Shown here: one piece after another, positions 19,831 to 28,148 of the stretch
Layout: each line of letters starts with the position of its first letter
Position numbering within the stretch: the stretch's first letter is position 1
Assembly: GCA_030654695.1 (NCBI GenBank)
Contig: JAURWY010000034.1
Span: 310,001-374,000, forward strand
Reading direction: 5' to 3'
DNA from: Polaromonas sp.
Lineage (GTDB): Bacteria; Pseudomonadota; Gammaproteobacteria; Burkholderiales; Burkholderiaceae_C
DNA length: 64,000 bases
The notes under the pieces: generated by a model
What the model was told of the DNA's origin: nothing
The model's database searches: none
Seen by the model: only the letters and a program-made list of their open reading frames with translations
Position numbers and translations under genes: made by a program

Positions 19831-21522
19831 TCAAGCGGCGGCTTTGGCGTTGCGCGTGATGGCCGACAGTGTGCCGCGTGTGCTGATGACTTCAGGATCC
19901 AGCATGATCTCGATCAAGGTGCCCTCAGCACGGCTCAATGCCGCCAGCAACTCGGCTTCAAATTCGCCGGTGCGCGCGATGCGCACACCGGCATAACCGT
20001 AAGCGCGGGCCAGCGCGGCAAAGTCGGGATTCTTCAAGCGCGAACCGCTTTCATGCTCGGGATACTCGCGCTCTTGGTGCATGCGAATGGTGCCGTACAT
20101 GCCGTTGTTGAGCAAGACGATGATGGTTTTGGCGCCATGCTGCACAGCCGTCGCCAACTCTTGACCATTCATCAAAAAGTCGCCATCCCCGGCAATGGTG
20201 AAAACCACCCGCCCGGTGGTGATCGCCGCCGCAATGCCAGCAGGCACACCGTAGCCCATGGCGCCGACTGTGGGCGCGAGCTGCGTTTTGTGGCCTTTGA
20301 CGAGGCCGTGGTGTTTGTAGAACCGGTGCATCCAACTGGCGAAGTTGCCGGCGCCATTGGTCAGCACCGCATCTTCAGGCAAATGCTTTTGCAGCAAGCC
20401 CACGATGGCCGGCATGTCAACGTCACCGGGCAGCGCTTGCGGCACCAAGTTAGCCAAGTAATCCGCATTGGCGGACGCTGTCCAAGCTTCCCACGCCACC
20501 GACACGGGTGCGGTCAACACCTCTAGTGAGCGGGCGGCAGCATTCATGGTCGCGTTGATGGCCAAGTCGGCCTGAAAGACACGGTTCAGTTCTTCCGCGC
20601 TGGCGTGAATATGCACCAGCTTTTGCTGCGGCTTGGGCGCTTCAATCAAGGTGTAGTTGCCGGTGGTCATCTCGCCCAAGCGCGGGCCAATCGCAAGGAT
20701 CAAGTCGCAGTCTTTGATGCGTGCCGCTAGTTTAGGATTGAGTCCAATACCCACATCCCCGGCGTACAGCGGGTGGTGGTTGTCAAAGGTGTCTTGAAAT
20801 CGAAACGCATTGCCGACGGGCAGCTGCCAATTTTCGGCAAAGCGTTGCAAGGCTTGGGCCGCTTGCGGCGTCCAACCACCACCACCCGCAATCACCAGTG
20901 GCCGCTTAGAGGCCAGCAGCATTTCACGCAACGTGCGCAGCGCGCCCGGGTCACTCCACGCCTGCACCGCTTCGACCCGAGGCAAGGGTTGAGCGGCGGT
21001 CATTTTTGTCAGCATGTCTTCTGGCAAGACAAGCACCACCGGGCCAGGTCGGCCATTCATGGCGGTGGCAAAAGCACGGGCAATGTACTCGGGAATGCGG
21101 TTGGCGTCGTCAATGCGCTCAACGCGCTTGGCAAAACCTTTGGTGCTGGGCCCGAAGAAACTGGCGAAGTCAACCTCCTGAAAGGCCTCGCGGTCGCGGC
21201 AGTCGCTGGCCACATCACCCACCAACAAGACCATCGGTGTCGAGTCCTGAAAGGCCGTGTGAACGCCAATAGACGCGTTGGTGGCGCCGGGCCCGCGGGT
21301 GACCATGCAGACGCCGGGCCGGCCGGTGAGCTTGCCGTGGGCTTCGGCCATGAAGGCGGCACCGCCCTCTTGCCGACAAATCACAAAGTCAATCTGGCCT
21401 TGACGCGCATGCAGCCCGTCCAGCACAGCGAGATAGCTTTCGCCAGGAACGCCAAAGGCGTGGGTCACGCCCTGAGCGATCAGGCAATCAACGAGAAGGT
21501 GGCCGGCAAGTTGTGGGGTCAT
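19831..21522 (-). CDS. Thiamine-pyrophosphate-dependent enzyme, acetolactate synthase-like
   Basis: Protein of 563 residues with the three-domain POX/AHAS architecture: TPP-Pyr domain with the activating glutamate (CRQEGGAAFMAEA, E52), central domain, and TPP-PP domain with the metal/TPP motif AGDGDFLMNGQELA...LLNN. It resembles the group annotated simply as TPP-binding protein and is unlikely to be the biosynthetic IlvB, because no small subunit gene (ilvN) or ilvC is adjacent. The reaction (2-keto acid decarboxylation or carboligation) cannot be fixed. The nearest genes (DUF192, a small conserved protein, an MFS transporter) give no pathway context. Confidence 0.8.
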   Translation of the reverse strand: MTPQLAGHLLVDCLIAQGVTHAFGVPGESYLAVLDGLHARQGQIDFVICRQEGGAAFMAEAHGKLTGRPGVCMVTRGPGATNASIGVHTAFQDSTPMVLLVGDVASDCRDREAFQEVDFASFFGPSTKGFAKRVERIDDANRIPEYIARAFATAMNGRPGPVVLVLPEDMLTKMTAAQPLPRVEAVQAWSDPGALRTLREMLLASKRPLVIAGGGGWTPQAAQALQRFAENWQLPVGNAFRFQDTFDNHHPLYAGDVGIGLNPKLAARIKDCDLILAIGPRLGEMTTGNYTLIEAPKPQQKLVHIHASAEELNRVFQADLAINATMNAAARSLEVLTAPVSVAWEAWTASANADYLANLVPQALPGDVDMPAIVGLLQKHLPEDAVLTNGAGNFASWMHRFYKHHGLVKGHKTQLAPTVGAMGYGVPAGIAAAITTGRVVFTIAGDGDFLMNGQELATAVQHGAKTIIVLLNNGMYGTIRMHQEREYPEHESGSRLKNPDFAALARAYGYAGVRIARTGEFEAELLAALSRAEGTLIEIMLDPEVISTRGTLSAITRNAKAAA

Positions 21523-21565
21523 GCCGGCATTGTGCCGCGATGAGTGGCGCGCTTTTAAAGGTCAA

Positions 21566-21877
21566 TCACTCAGGCGTGTTTTCATCGCCATCTGCACCGC
21601 CCGCTTCCAAGGCTTGCTTGGCCAACTCTTCCTCAGTCAAAGGCTGCGCATCTTTCAGCGCCTGCAATTCGGCTAAAAACTCAGGTGTTGGTGATTCATG
21701 TTCCAACAAAACCTCTTCCAGTTTTTGCGCGCTGGTCTCCATGTGCAGGGCGTCAGAATGCAGCTCGGTCGGCGGTACAGGAAAATTCTCACCCAGTTGA
21801 AACTTCAAAGCCTCTGCTTTTTCGTCGACCCAGTGGGCGAATTCGCCCTCAGCGGAAGGAGTATTGGATTGCGTCAA
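21566..21877 (-). CDS. Small acidic hypothetical protein
   Basis: A 103-residue acidic protein rich in Glu, Ala and Leu (EGEFAHWVDEKAEALKFQLGE; LTEEELAKQALEAGG). It has no signal peptide, no membrane segment and no recognised domain; it is predicted largely helical. The uninterrupted frame, the G/C pattern like its neighbours and its position 43 bases upstream of the TPP-enzyme gene on the same strand support it being real. Function is unknown. Confidence 0.6.
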   Translation of the reverse strand: MTQSNTPSAEGEFAHWVDEKAEALKFQLGENFPVPPTELHSDALHMETSAQKLEEVLLEHESPTPEFLAELQALKDAQPLTEEELAKQALEAGGADGDENTPE

Positions 21878-21979
21878 GAGGTTCTCCTTGGCTAGCAGTT
21901 AAGCCAGTGAATAAGTCGGCCCAAAAAGGACGCGACTGGCTTTCATTATGAAGAAATCAGGGCTCCTGCGCCAGCCATT

Positions 21980-23215
21980 TCAAGCCGCCACCAGCGCCGT
22001 GCGGCGCACACGCCGTACGCTGAAGGCGCTGACGATCAAAACGCCTTGCACCAAGGCCAAGCCGAGCAGTACGCCGCGGAAATTGCCATGGTCCATCATC
22101 AAACCAAACATCAGCGGCGAAATAGCCTGCCCAATGTCCAACCCCGAATACACCACACCGTAAACGCGGCCAGTGGCGTTGTCGGGCGTTGAGCGTTTGA
22201 CCAACAGGTCGCGTGAGGGTGCAGCCAAACCAGAAGAAAAGCCCATCAAGGCAAACAACACCGGCACCATGATCGGTGCAGAAAAACTGCCGAAGGCCAA
22301 GCTTAAAGACATCAGCGCAGCGAAGCCAAAACCCAAACCCACGATCCGCTCACAGCGTTCCGGGTTGGCGGCTAGAAACCCGCCGCTCACCATGCCGCAA
22401 GCACTGCTCACCATGTAGGCCGTCAGACACATAGCCACCAAAGACAAGGGCACGTCATGCAACCGACGCGCCGCTTCAGGGGCAAAAGCCTGCACCACGC
22501 TCAAGCCGATGGCGTAGACAAAGAAGAAGGAAAAGCACATCCAGACCGCGGGAATTTTCAAAAATCCTAAGCTGCTTTCTGTGCCGAGCGCAGCCGAAAC
22601 TTTGGCTGGCGCCGCCGGCGGCAGCGTCAGTTGGCTGCGGTTCAGCACCAGCACGGCCAACACGGCAAAGGCTACCAAAGCCGCCGCCACCAGCGCGACC
22701 CGCCACGAATACGCCAGCGTCAAGCTGACCACCAGCGCAGGCGACAAAGCCCAACCCATACTCCCCGTGATGCCGTGCACGCTGTAAGCATGACCCAGCC
22801 GGGGCGCACTCACTTTGCGGTTGATGAGCGTGTAGTCGACTGGGTGAAACACGCCGTTGCCAATGCCAGCCAACACCGCAAAGCCAGCCAACATCCAATA
22901 GCTGGTGCTCATGGCATAGCCCAAAGCGGCCAAACCCAGCAAGCTCAAACCGGCAAAAAGGATGGGCCGCGGACCAAAGCGGTCGACCACAAAACCCGAC
23001 AGGGTCTGCACCGCACACGAGACGACGAAAAAAATCGTCATCAAAAAACCAAGCTGGGCATAGCTGACGCTGAACTCGTCCTTGAGCCACGGAAACAGCG
23101 ACGGCAGCAGCAACTGGCTGAAGTGGCTGACCATGTGCGCCAAGCCAACCAGGCCGATCACGCCAACGTCACGGCGGAGCGGGACGCTGTTGCTCGGGGG
23201 GTTGGCTGTTGTCAT
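21980..23215 (-). CDS. Major facilitator superfamily (MFS) transporter
   Basis: Inner-membrane transporter of 411 residues with about 12 hydrophobic helices. The loop between helices 2 and 3 has the MFS signature form GFVVDRFGPRPILFAG, and helix 5 region GHAYSVHGITGSMGWALSP recalls the fosmidomycin-resistance/Fsr-like branch. No substrate can be assigned. The start MTTANPPSNS is preceded by a gap that separates it from the divergent J-protein gene. Antiporter drug efflux is the usual role of close relatives, but that is inference. Confidence 0.82.
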   Translation of the reverse strand: MTTANPPSNSVPLRRDVGVIGLVGLAHMVSHFSQLLLPSLFPWLKDEFSVSYAQLGFLMTIFFVVSCAVQTLSGFVVDRFGPRPILFAGLSLLGLAALGYAMSTSYWMLAGFAVLAGIGNGVFHPVDYTLINRKVSAPRLGHAYSVHGITGSMGWALSPALVVSLTLAYSWRVALVAAALVAFAVLAVLVLNRSQLTLPPAAPAKVSAALGTESSLGFLKIPAVWMCFSFFFVYAIGLSVVQAFAPEAARRLHDVPLSLVAMCLTAYMVSSACGMVSGGFLAANPERCERIVGLGFGFAALMSLSLAFGSFSAPIMVPVLFALMGFSSGLAAPSRDLLVKRSTPDNATGRVYGVVYSGLDIGQAISPLMFGLMMDHGNFRGVLLGLALVQGVLIVSAFSVRRVRRTALVAA

Positions 23216-23365
23216 GGCGATGTCTCAATCGTTGTTAAAGCGTAGGTTAAAGATTTTATGCCGCGAAGACCCCCGTGGTTTTTCACCGCGGCAGATCGGC
23301 GTGACTTCTGACACGCTCAAAACCCCTTTGAGGCTATCTTGCAAAGAGTCAACTTCGGGCCATCC

Positions 23366-24394
23366 ATGGAATACAAGGACTACTACAAAATCATGGGCGT
23401 TGAGCGTCACGCCACGCCAGACGAGCTCAAAAAAGCACATCGGAAATTGGCCCGCAAGTACCACCCGGATGTCAGCCAAGAAAAAGATGCGGAGGCTCAC
23501 TTCAAGGACATTTCAGAAGCTTATGAAGTGTTGCGCGACCCCGAAAAACGGGCCGCCTATGACCAGCTGGGACGCCATTGGAAAGCCGGACAAGATTTCC
23601 GACCACCGCCCGACTGGAACGCTGGAACTGAGCACCCAGGGCGCGGTTTTGAATGGGCTTTTGCTGGCGACCAGCCGGGTCAAGGCGCAGACTTCAGCGA
23701 CTTTTTTGAATCCCTGTTCAGTCGTGGTTTTGCGACACCGCCGGGCCGTGGCACGGGCGCAGCAGGTGCAGCCGGCAATGGCCGCAGTCGTCGGCAAGCC
23801 TTCAGCAGCCAAGGCGAAGACCAGCACGCCAAGATCATGATTGACTTAGAAGACGTCTACAGCGGCGCGGCCAAAACACTCAGCCTGCGCGTGCCGCAGC
23901 TGGACGCCCAAGGGCGCCGCGTCGAGCAAACACACCAGATCAGTTTCGATGTGCCGAAAGGCATTCGTGCCGGCCAACACATCCGGCTCACCGGACAAGG
24001 ATCGCCCGGTACAGGCGGTGGTCCGCCGGGCGACTTGTACTTAGAGGTGGCGTTTCGGCCGCGCGCCTCTGGCAGCCCCAACTACCGGGTCGACAAGCAC
24101 GACGTTTACCTTGACCTGCCCATCACGCCGTGGGAGGCGGCGCTCGGCGCCGAGGTACAGGCGCCAACGCCGAGCGGAACGGTGGAGGTCAAAATTCCCC
24201 CAGCGTCCAGTTCTGGTCGCAAGTTGCGCCTCAAAGGACGCGGCATTCCGGGCAGCACGCCCGGAGACTTTTACTTCGTGCTGCAGCTGGTGACGCCGCC
24301 GGCCCACACCGAAGCTGACAAGTCGTTTTACACCGACATGGCGCGCCAATTCAAAGTCTTCAAACCGCGGGGCGACTGGGATCAACGGCGCTGA
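23366..24394 (+). CDS. cbpA: CbpA-like J-domain co-chaperone
   Basis: Protein of 342 residues. The N-terminal J-domain (about 4-70) has the catalytic HPD at residues 33-35 (KYHPDVS). A Gly/Phe-rich linker with FFESLFSRGF follows, then two DnaJ C-terminal beta domains (about 140-335: AKIMIDLEDVYSGAAKTLSLRVP, DVYLDLPITPWEAALGAEV). There is no CxxCxGxG zinc finger, so it is CbpA/DjlA-like and not DnaJ itself. The start at 23366 (MEYKDYYKIMGV) is preferred over an upstream ATG at 23339. Its last 13 bases overlap the 3' end of the convergent P-type ATPase gene. CbpM, its usual modulator, is not seen. Confidence 0.9.
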   Translation: MEYKDYYKIMGVERHATPDELKKAHRKLARKYHPDVSQEKDAEAHFKDISEAYEVLRDPEKRAAYDQLGRHWKAGQDFRPPPDWNAGTEHPGRGFEWAFAGDQPGQGADFSDFFESLFSRGFATPPGRGTGAAGAAGNGRSRRQAFSSQGEDQHAKIMIDLEDVYSGAAKTLSLRVPQLDAQGRRVEQTHQISFDVPKGIRAGQHIRLTGQGSPGTGGGPPGDLYLEVAFRPRASGSPNYRVDKHDVYLDLPITPWEAALGAEVQAPTPSGTVEVKIPPASSSGRKLRLKGRGIPGSTPGDFYFVLQLVTPPAHTEADKSFYTDMARQFKVFKPRGDWDQRR

Positions 24395-27048
24395 GGGCAT
24401 GAACGACGTCTGCGCCAGGCCTTTTCAAGCTCGACCACGGCAAAGACCACCGCCGCAGCGGCCAAGCACAAGCCGAGTTCAGACGCCGACAAGGGCTGCG
24501 TCTTGAACACCGGGTTCAGAAAAGGCACGTAAATCGTCGCCATTTGCAAAGCAAAGGTCAGCGCCACCGCGCCCAGCAAAGCCTTGTTACTGCCCAAGCC
24601 CAGCCGCCACAGCGACTCGGTCTCAGAACGGATGGCCAGCACATGGGCCATTTGCGACAAGGTCAGCGCCGTGAAAACCATGGTTTGCCAGTGCGCTTCA
24701 GCGTGGTTCAGCGCCCAAGCCTGCAGCGCCAGACACAGACCGCCAATCAGCAAACCCACACCCAAAATATGCTGCCACAGGCCACCGGCAAACAGGCTTT
24801 CATCAGGCGGGCGCGGCGGTCGCTGCATGACGCCGCGTTCAGCAGGCTCAGCGGCCAGCGCCAAGCCCGGTAAACCATCGGTCACCAAGTTGACCCACAA
24901 GATATGGATCGGCAGTAGCGGGATCGGCAGGCCCATCAAGGGTGCCAAAAAGAGGGTCCAGATTTCGCCGGAGTTGCCCGTCATGGCGTAGCGCACAAAC
25001 TTGCGAATGTTGTCAAAAATACGCCGCCCTTCGCGCACCGCTTTGACCACGGTCGCGAAGTTGTCGTCGAGCAAGACCAAGCTGGCGGCTTCGCGCGCCA
25101 CGTCGGTGCCGCCCAGACCCATTGCCACACCGATGTCGGCACGTCGCAGTGCCGGTGCATCGTTGACACCGTCGCCAGTCATGGCCACAAACTCACCACG
25201 CGCTTGCAGTGCGGCCACGATGCGAATCTTTTGCGCTGGATCGACGCGGGCATACACGCGCACCTGATGCACCTTGGCCCGCAGCTGATCTTCATCCAGC
25301 GCGGCCAAGTCTTCGCCCGTGAACACCGCCGCATTGGGCTCGCTGACAATCCCCAAACGCAGCGCAATGGCGCGGGCTGTGGCCGCGTGGTCGCCGGTGA
25401 TCATGACCGGCGTGATACCTGCCGTCAGACACTCGCGCACCGCTTGAGCTGCTTCAGCGCGCGGCGGGTCCATCAGGCCGACCAGCCCGAGCAAACACAA
25501 CTCAGATTCAGCCGCCGCGTTGGCCGGCAAGCTGCCGTGGTGACGCTTGGCTACGGCCAACACCCGCAGGCCTTGCTGGGCCAGTGCGTCTGCCCGCAGC
25601 AACCACTCATCGGCGTTGAAGGCATGGCCGTCTGAAGCGACGCTGGTGCAGCGCGGCAGCACCGACTCAGGAGCGCCTTTGGTGTAGGCCACAAAACGCG
25701 CGCTGCCCGCAGCGTTTGACGCCAACCGGTGGTAGGTGCTCATGCGCTTGCGCTCGGCATCGAAAGGCAGTTCACCCACGCGCGGCCACTGGCGCATCAA
25801 GGCGGCGTTGCCCATGCCGTCGAGGTGCGCGCTGTCGGCCAGTTCGGCCAGCGCGATCTCAGTGGGGTCGCCTTGCCAATGGCCTTGCGAGTTCAGGTAC
25901 GCGTCGTTGCACAGGGCCAGCGCGCGCAGCAGCTCGGGCGGCGCCGCGCCAACTTGGGCCGGTAAATTCAGCCGGCCCTCAGGGCTCCAAAGGCATTCGG
26001 CATGCATGCGGTTTTGCGTCAGCGTGCCGGTTTTGTCGGTGCAAATAAAGGTCACCGAGCCGAGGGTTTCGACCGACGGCAGGCTGCGCACCAGCGCCTT
26101 GACCGCCACCATCTGCCGCGCGCCCAGCGCCAGCAGCACGGTGACAACCGCCGGCAAGGCCTCGGGAATGGCCGCCACGGCCAAGCTCACGGCCACCAGC
26201 ACCATCTGCAAAATGGGCTCACCGCGCAACACACCGACTGAAAAAATCACCCCACAAATACCCAAGATGACCAGCGCCAAGCGCTTGCCAAAAACCGCCA
26301 AGCGTTTTTGCAGCGGCGTGCTGCGGTCAAGGTCTTGACCCAACAGCTCGGCCACCTTGCCCAACTCAGTCGACCTGCCAGTGGCCACCACCAAGCCACG
26401 ACCACGGCCGTGCGTGGCGGTCGTGCCTTTGAAAGCCATGTTGAGCCGGTCCCCCAAAGCATGCGCCACTGCCGACAGCGCATGCGGGTGTTTGGCGACC
26501 GTGACGGACTCGCCGGTCAACGCCGACTCATCGACCTTGAGCTGGGCAATGTCAAACAAACGCAAGTCGGCAGGCACGGCGTTACCGGCTTCGAGCAAGA
26601 CAACATCACCCGGCACCAACTCGCGCGTGGGCACTTGCTGCACATCCCCGGCGCGCAGCACCGTCGCTTGCGGTACAGCCAATTGCCGCAGTGCGGCCAA
26701 GGCCTGGTCAGCACGCCAAGCTTGCACAATGCCAATCAGCGCATTCAGCAAAACGATGACCAAGATGACGATGCTGTCGATCCAATCCCCAATGAAACCC
26801 GAGATCAAGGCGGCCGCCAGCAGCACCAAAATCATGAAGTCGCTGAACTGCTCACGCACCCGCTGCCAGAGGCTGCGCTCTTCACTGGCGGGCAACTCGT
26901 TCAGGCCATGCAACAGGCTCCGCTCGCTGACCTGCGCAGCTTCAAGGCCAGTCGCCAAGTCGACCTGGTGCAGGCGCGCCAGCTCGTGGGCTTCGCGCAG
27001 ATGCCAATCAGTCTGCGGTGACGGTGACGCGGCAGGCTCAGTCACCAT
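24382..27048 (-). CDS. P-type cation ATPase, SERCA-like (P2A) Ca2+ pump
   Basis: Membrane pump of 888 residues. It has the phosphorylation site DKTGTLT (D338), the hinge MTGDGVNDAPALRRADIGVAMG, and the TGES-type actuator segment ALTGESVTV. Ion-binding residues match SERCA: helix 4 AIPEALPAVV, helix 5 NSGEIW (Asn and Glu), and helix 6 NLVTDGLP (Asn, Thr, Asp). No metal-binding CxxC N-terminal domain is present, arguing against a Cu/Zn pump. The ATG at 27048 is chosen because the upstream extension to 27162 is Cys/Arg-rich and lies within the exchanger gene. It overlaps that gene by 11 bases. Likely Ca2+ (or Mn2+) extrusion. Confidence 0.88.
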   Translation of the reverse strand: MVTEPAASPSPQTDWHLREAHELARLHQVDLATGLEAAQVSERSLLHGLNELPASEERSLWQRVREQFSDFMILVLLAAALISGFIGDWIDSIVILVIVLLNALIGIVQAWRADQALAALRQLAVPQATVLRAGDVQQVPTRELVPGDVVLLEAGNAVPADLRLFDIAQLKVDESALTGESVTVAKHPHALSAVAHALGDRLNMAFKGTTATHGRGRGLVVATGRSTELGKVAELLGQDLDRSTPLQKRLAVFGKRLALVILGICGVIFSVGVLRGEPILQMVLVAVSLAVAAIPEALPAVVTVLLALGARQMVAVKALVRSLPSVETLGSVTFICTDKTGTLTQNRMHAECLWSPEGRLNLPAQVGAAPPELLRALALCNDAYLNSQGHWQGDPTEIALAELADSAHLDGMGNAALMRQWPRVGELPFDAERKRMSTYHRLASNAAGSARFVAYTKGAPESVLPRCTSVASDGHAFNADEWLLRADALAQQGLRVLAVAKRHHGSLPANAAAESELCLLGLVGLMDPPRAEAAQAVRECLTAGITPVMITGDHAATARAIALRLGIVSEPNAAVFTGEDLAALDEDQLRAKVHQVRVYARVDPAQKIRIVAALQARGEFVAMTGDGVNDAPALRRADIGVAMGLGGTDVAREAASLVLLDDNFATVVKAVREGRRIFDNIRKFVRYAMTGNSGEIWTLFLAPLMGLPIPLLPIHILWVNLVTDGLPGLALAAEPAERGVMQRPPRPPDESLFAGGLWQHILGVGLLIGGLCLALQAWALNHAEAHWQTMVFTALTLSQMAHVLAIRSETESLWRLGLGSNKALLGAVALTFALQMATIYVPFLNPVFKTQPLSASELGLCLAAAAVVFAVVELEKAWRRRRSCPQRR

Positions 27049-28087
27049 AGTCAAACAACACGTGCGTGTTGAGCAGGTAAAGCGCCGCCAACCCGAGGCT
27101 GACCCAAGCCGCGGTGCGCAGCACACGGGTCTGCGGGCGGAGCACGAGACCCACGATGACAAGGCCCGTCATGCTCAGGGCCATCCCTGCGGTGACCGCA
27201 TGCACTGGCGACACATCCGCCAACAGCGAACCCTTGCGGTAGAAAAAATCATCCACCGCAATGATGCTGACGTTGAACAGATTACTGCCCAGCAGATTGC
27301 CGACAGCCATGTCCACCGCGCCCAGCCGCAACGCCGACAGCGTGACCACCAACTCGGGCAGTGTGGTGACCACGGCCACCAACAAGGTACCGACAAAACT
27401 GCGACTCAAACCCAACTCAGCAGACAGCTCGACCGCCACAAAGGGCAGCCAGACACCGGCGGCCAGCACCACGGCAGCAGCCAAGGCAAAGCGCACCAAG
27501 GCCGCGCTTAAGCCAAGCCGCGCCGCATCGGCGGCGTCTTGCAAAGCTGCGCGGGCCGCCGAGCGATCCAGCGGCACTGAGAGTGTTTGTTGCTGCACCC
27601 ACAAAGTCCGCAACGCCAGAAAATAAAGACCGAAGATGACGGGCGAAGCCATGTCAAAACCCCACTGCGCAACAAACACGGAAAGCTCCCGGCCGTGGGC
27701 TCGGGCAACCTGACTCAAGAGCAGACCGCTCAGCGCCAAACCCAATAGCAAGACCGAAAAAGCGGCCGTCAGCACATGCTCGGAACTGGCGCGTGACCAA
27801 ACCGTCTGCGGCTTCGACAAGACATCAATCAAGACCAAGAACAGCAAGTTGAGCGCGCAACTGCCGAGTGCGTTGCCCACCGCGATGTTCGGGGCCTGCG
27901 CCACCGTGACGCTGGTGATGCCAATGACCAGCTCAGGCAGTGAGGTGACCGAGGCCAGCAAGGCCAGTCCGATCCAACTGCCAGACAGCCCCGTTCGGAT
28001 CGAAATCACATGCGCTGAGCGTGACAACTCAAAGCCTGCCAGGCCAATCAAGACAGCGCAGACGATGAACTGCAAGGCGATCAGCAT
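27038..28087 (-). CDS. Calcium/cation exchanger of the CaCA family (YrbG-like)
   Basis: Integral membrane protein of 349 residues with about ten helices and two inverted alpha-repeats: LASVTSLPELVIGI/GNALGSCALNLL in the first half and VAVVTTLPELVVTL/GNLLGSNLFNV in the second. The GS(N/C)xxN and (T/S)LPE motifs line the Na+/Ca2+ sites. The ATG at 28087 (MLIALQF) begins right before the first helix; the extension to 28129 is polar. It lies directly upstream of and overlaps the Ca2+ P-type ATPase gene, so the two form a likely cation export unit. Ion specificity is inferred. Confidence 0.88.
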   Translation of the reverse strand: MLIALQFIVCAVLIGLAGFELSRSAHVISIRTGLSGSWIGLALLASVTSLPELVIGITSVTVAQAPNIAVGNALGSCALNLLFLVLIDVLSKPQTVWSRASSEHVLTAAFSVLLLGLALSGLLLSQVARAHGRELSVFVAQWGFDMASPVIFGLYFLALRTLWVQQQTLSVPLDRSAARAALQDAADAARLGLSAALVRFALAAAVVLAAGVWLPFVAVELSAELGLSRSFVGTLLVAVVTTLPELVVTLSALRLGAVDMAVGNLLGSNLFNVSIIAVDDFFYRKGSLLADVSPVHAVTAGMALSMTGLVIVGLVLRPQTRVLRTAAWVSLGLAALYLLNTHVLFDYGD

Positions 28088-28148
28088 GTCGTCGGACTCG
28101 GTGAACTCGGTGGCTGACGGGCCTTGCACAGACGCTAAAAAATCAAAC

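Noticed and set aside
26308..27511. Plus-strand frames of 240-380 codons across the Ca2+ ATPase and exchanger genes.
   Set aside because: Antisense to genes with unambiguous P-type ATPase and CaCA motifs.
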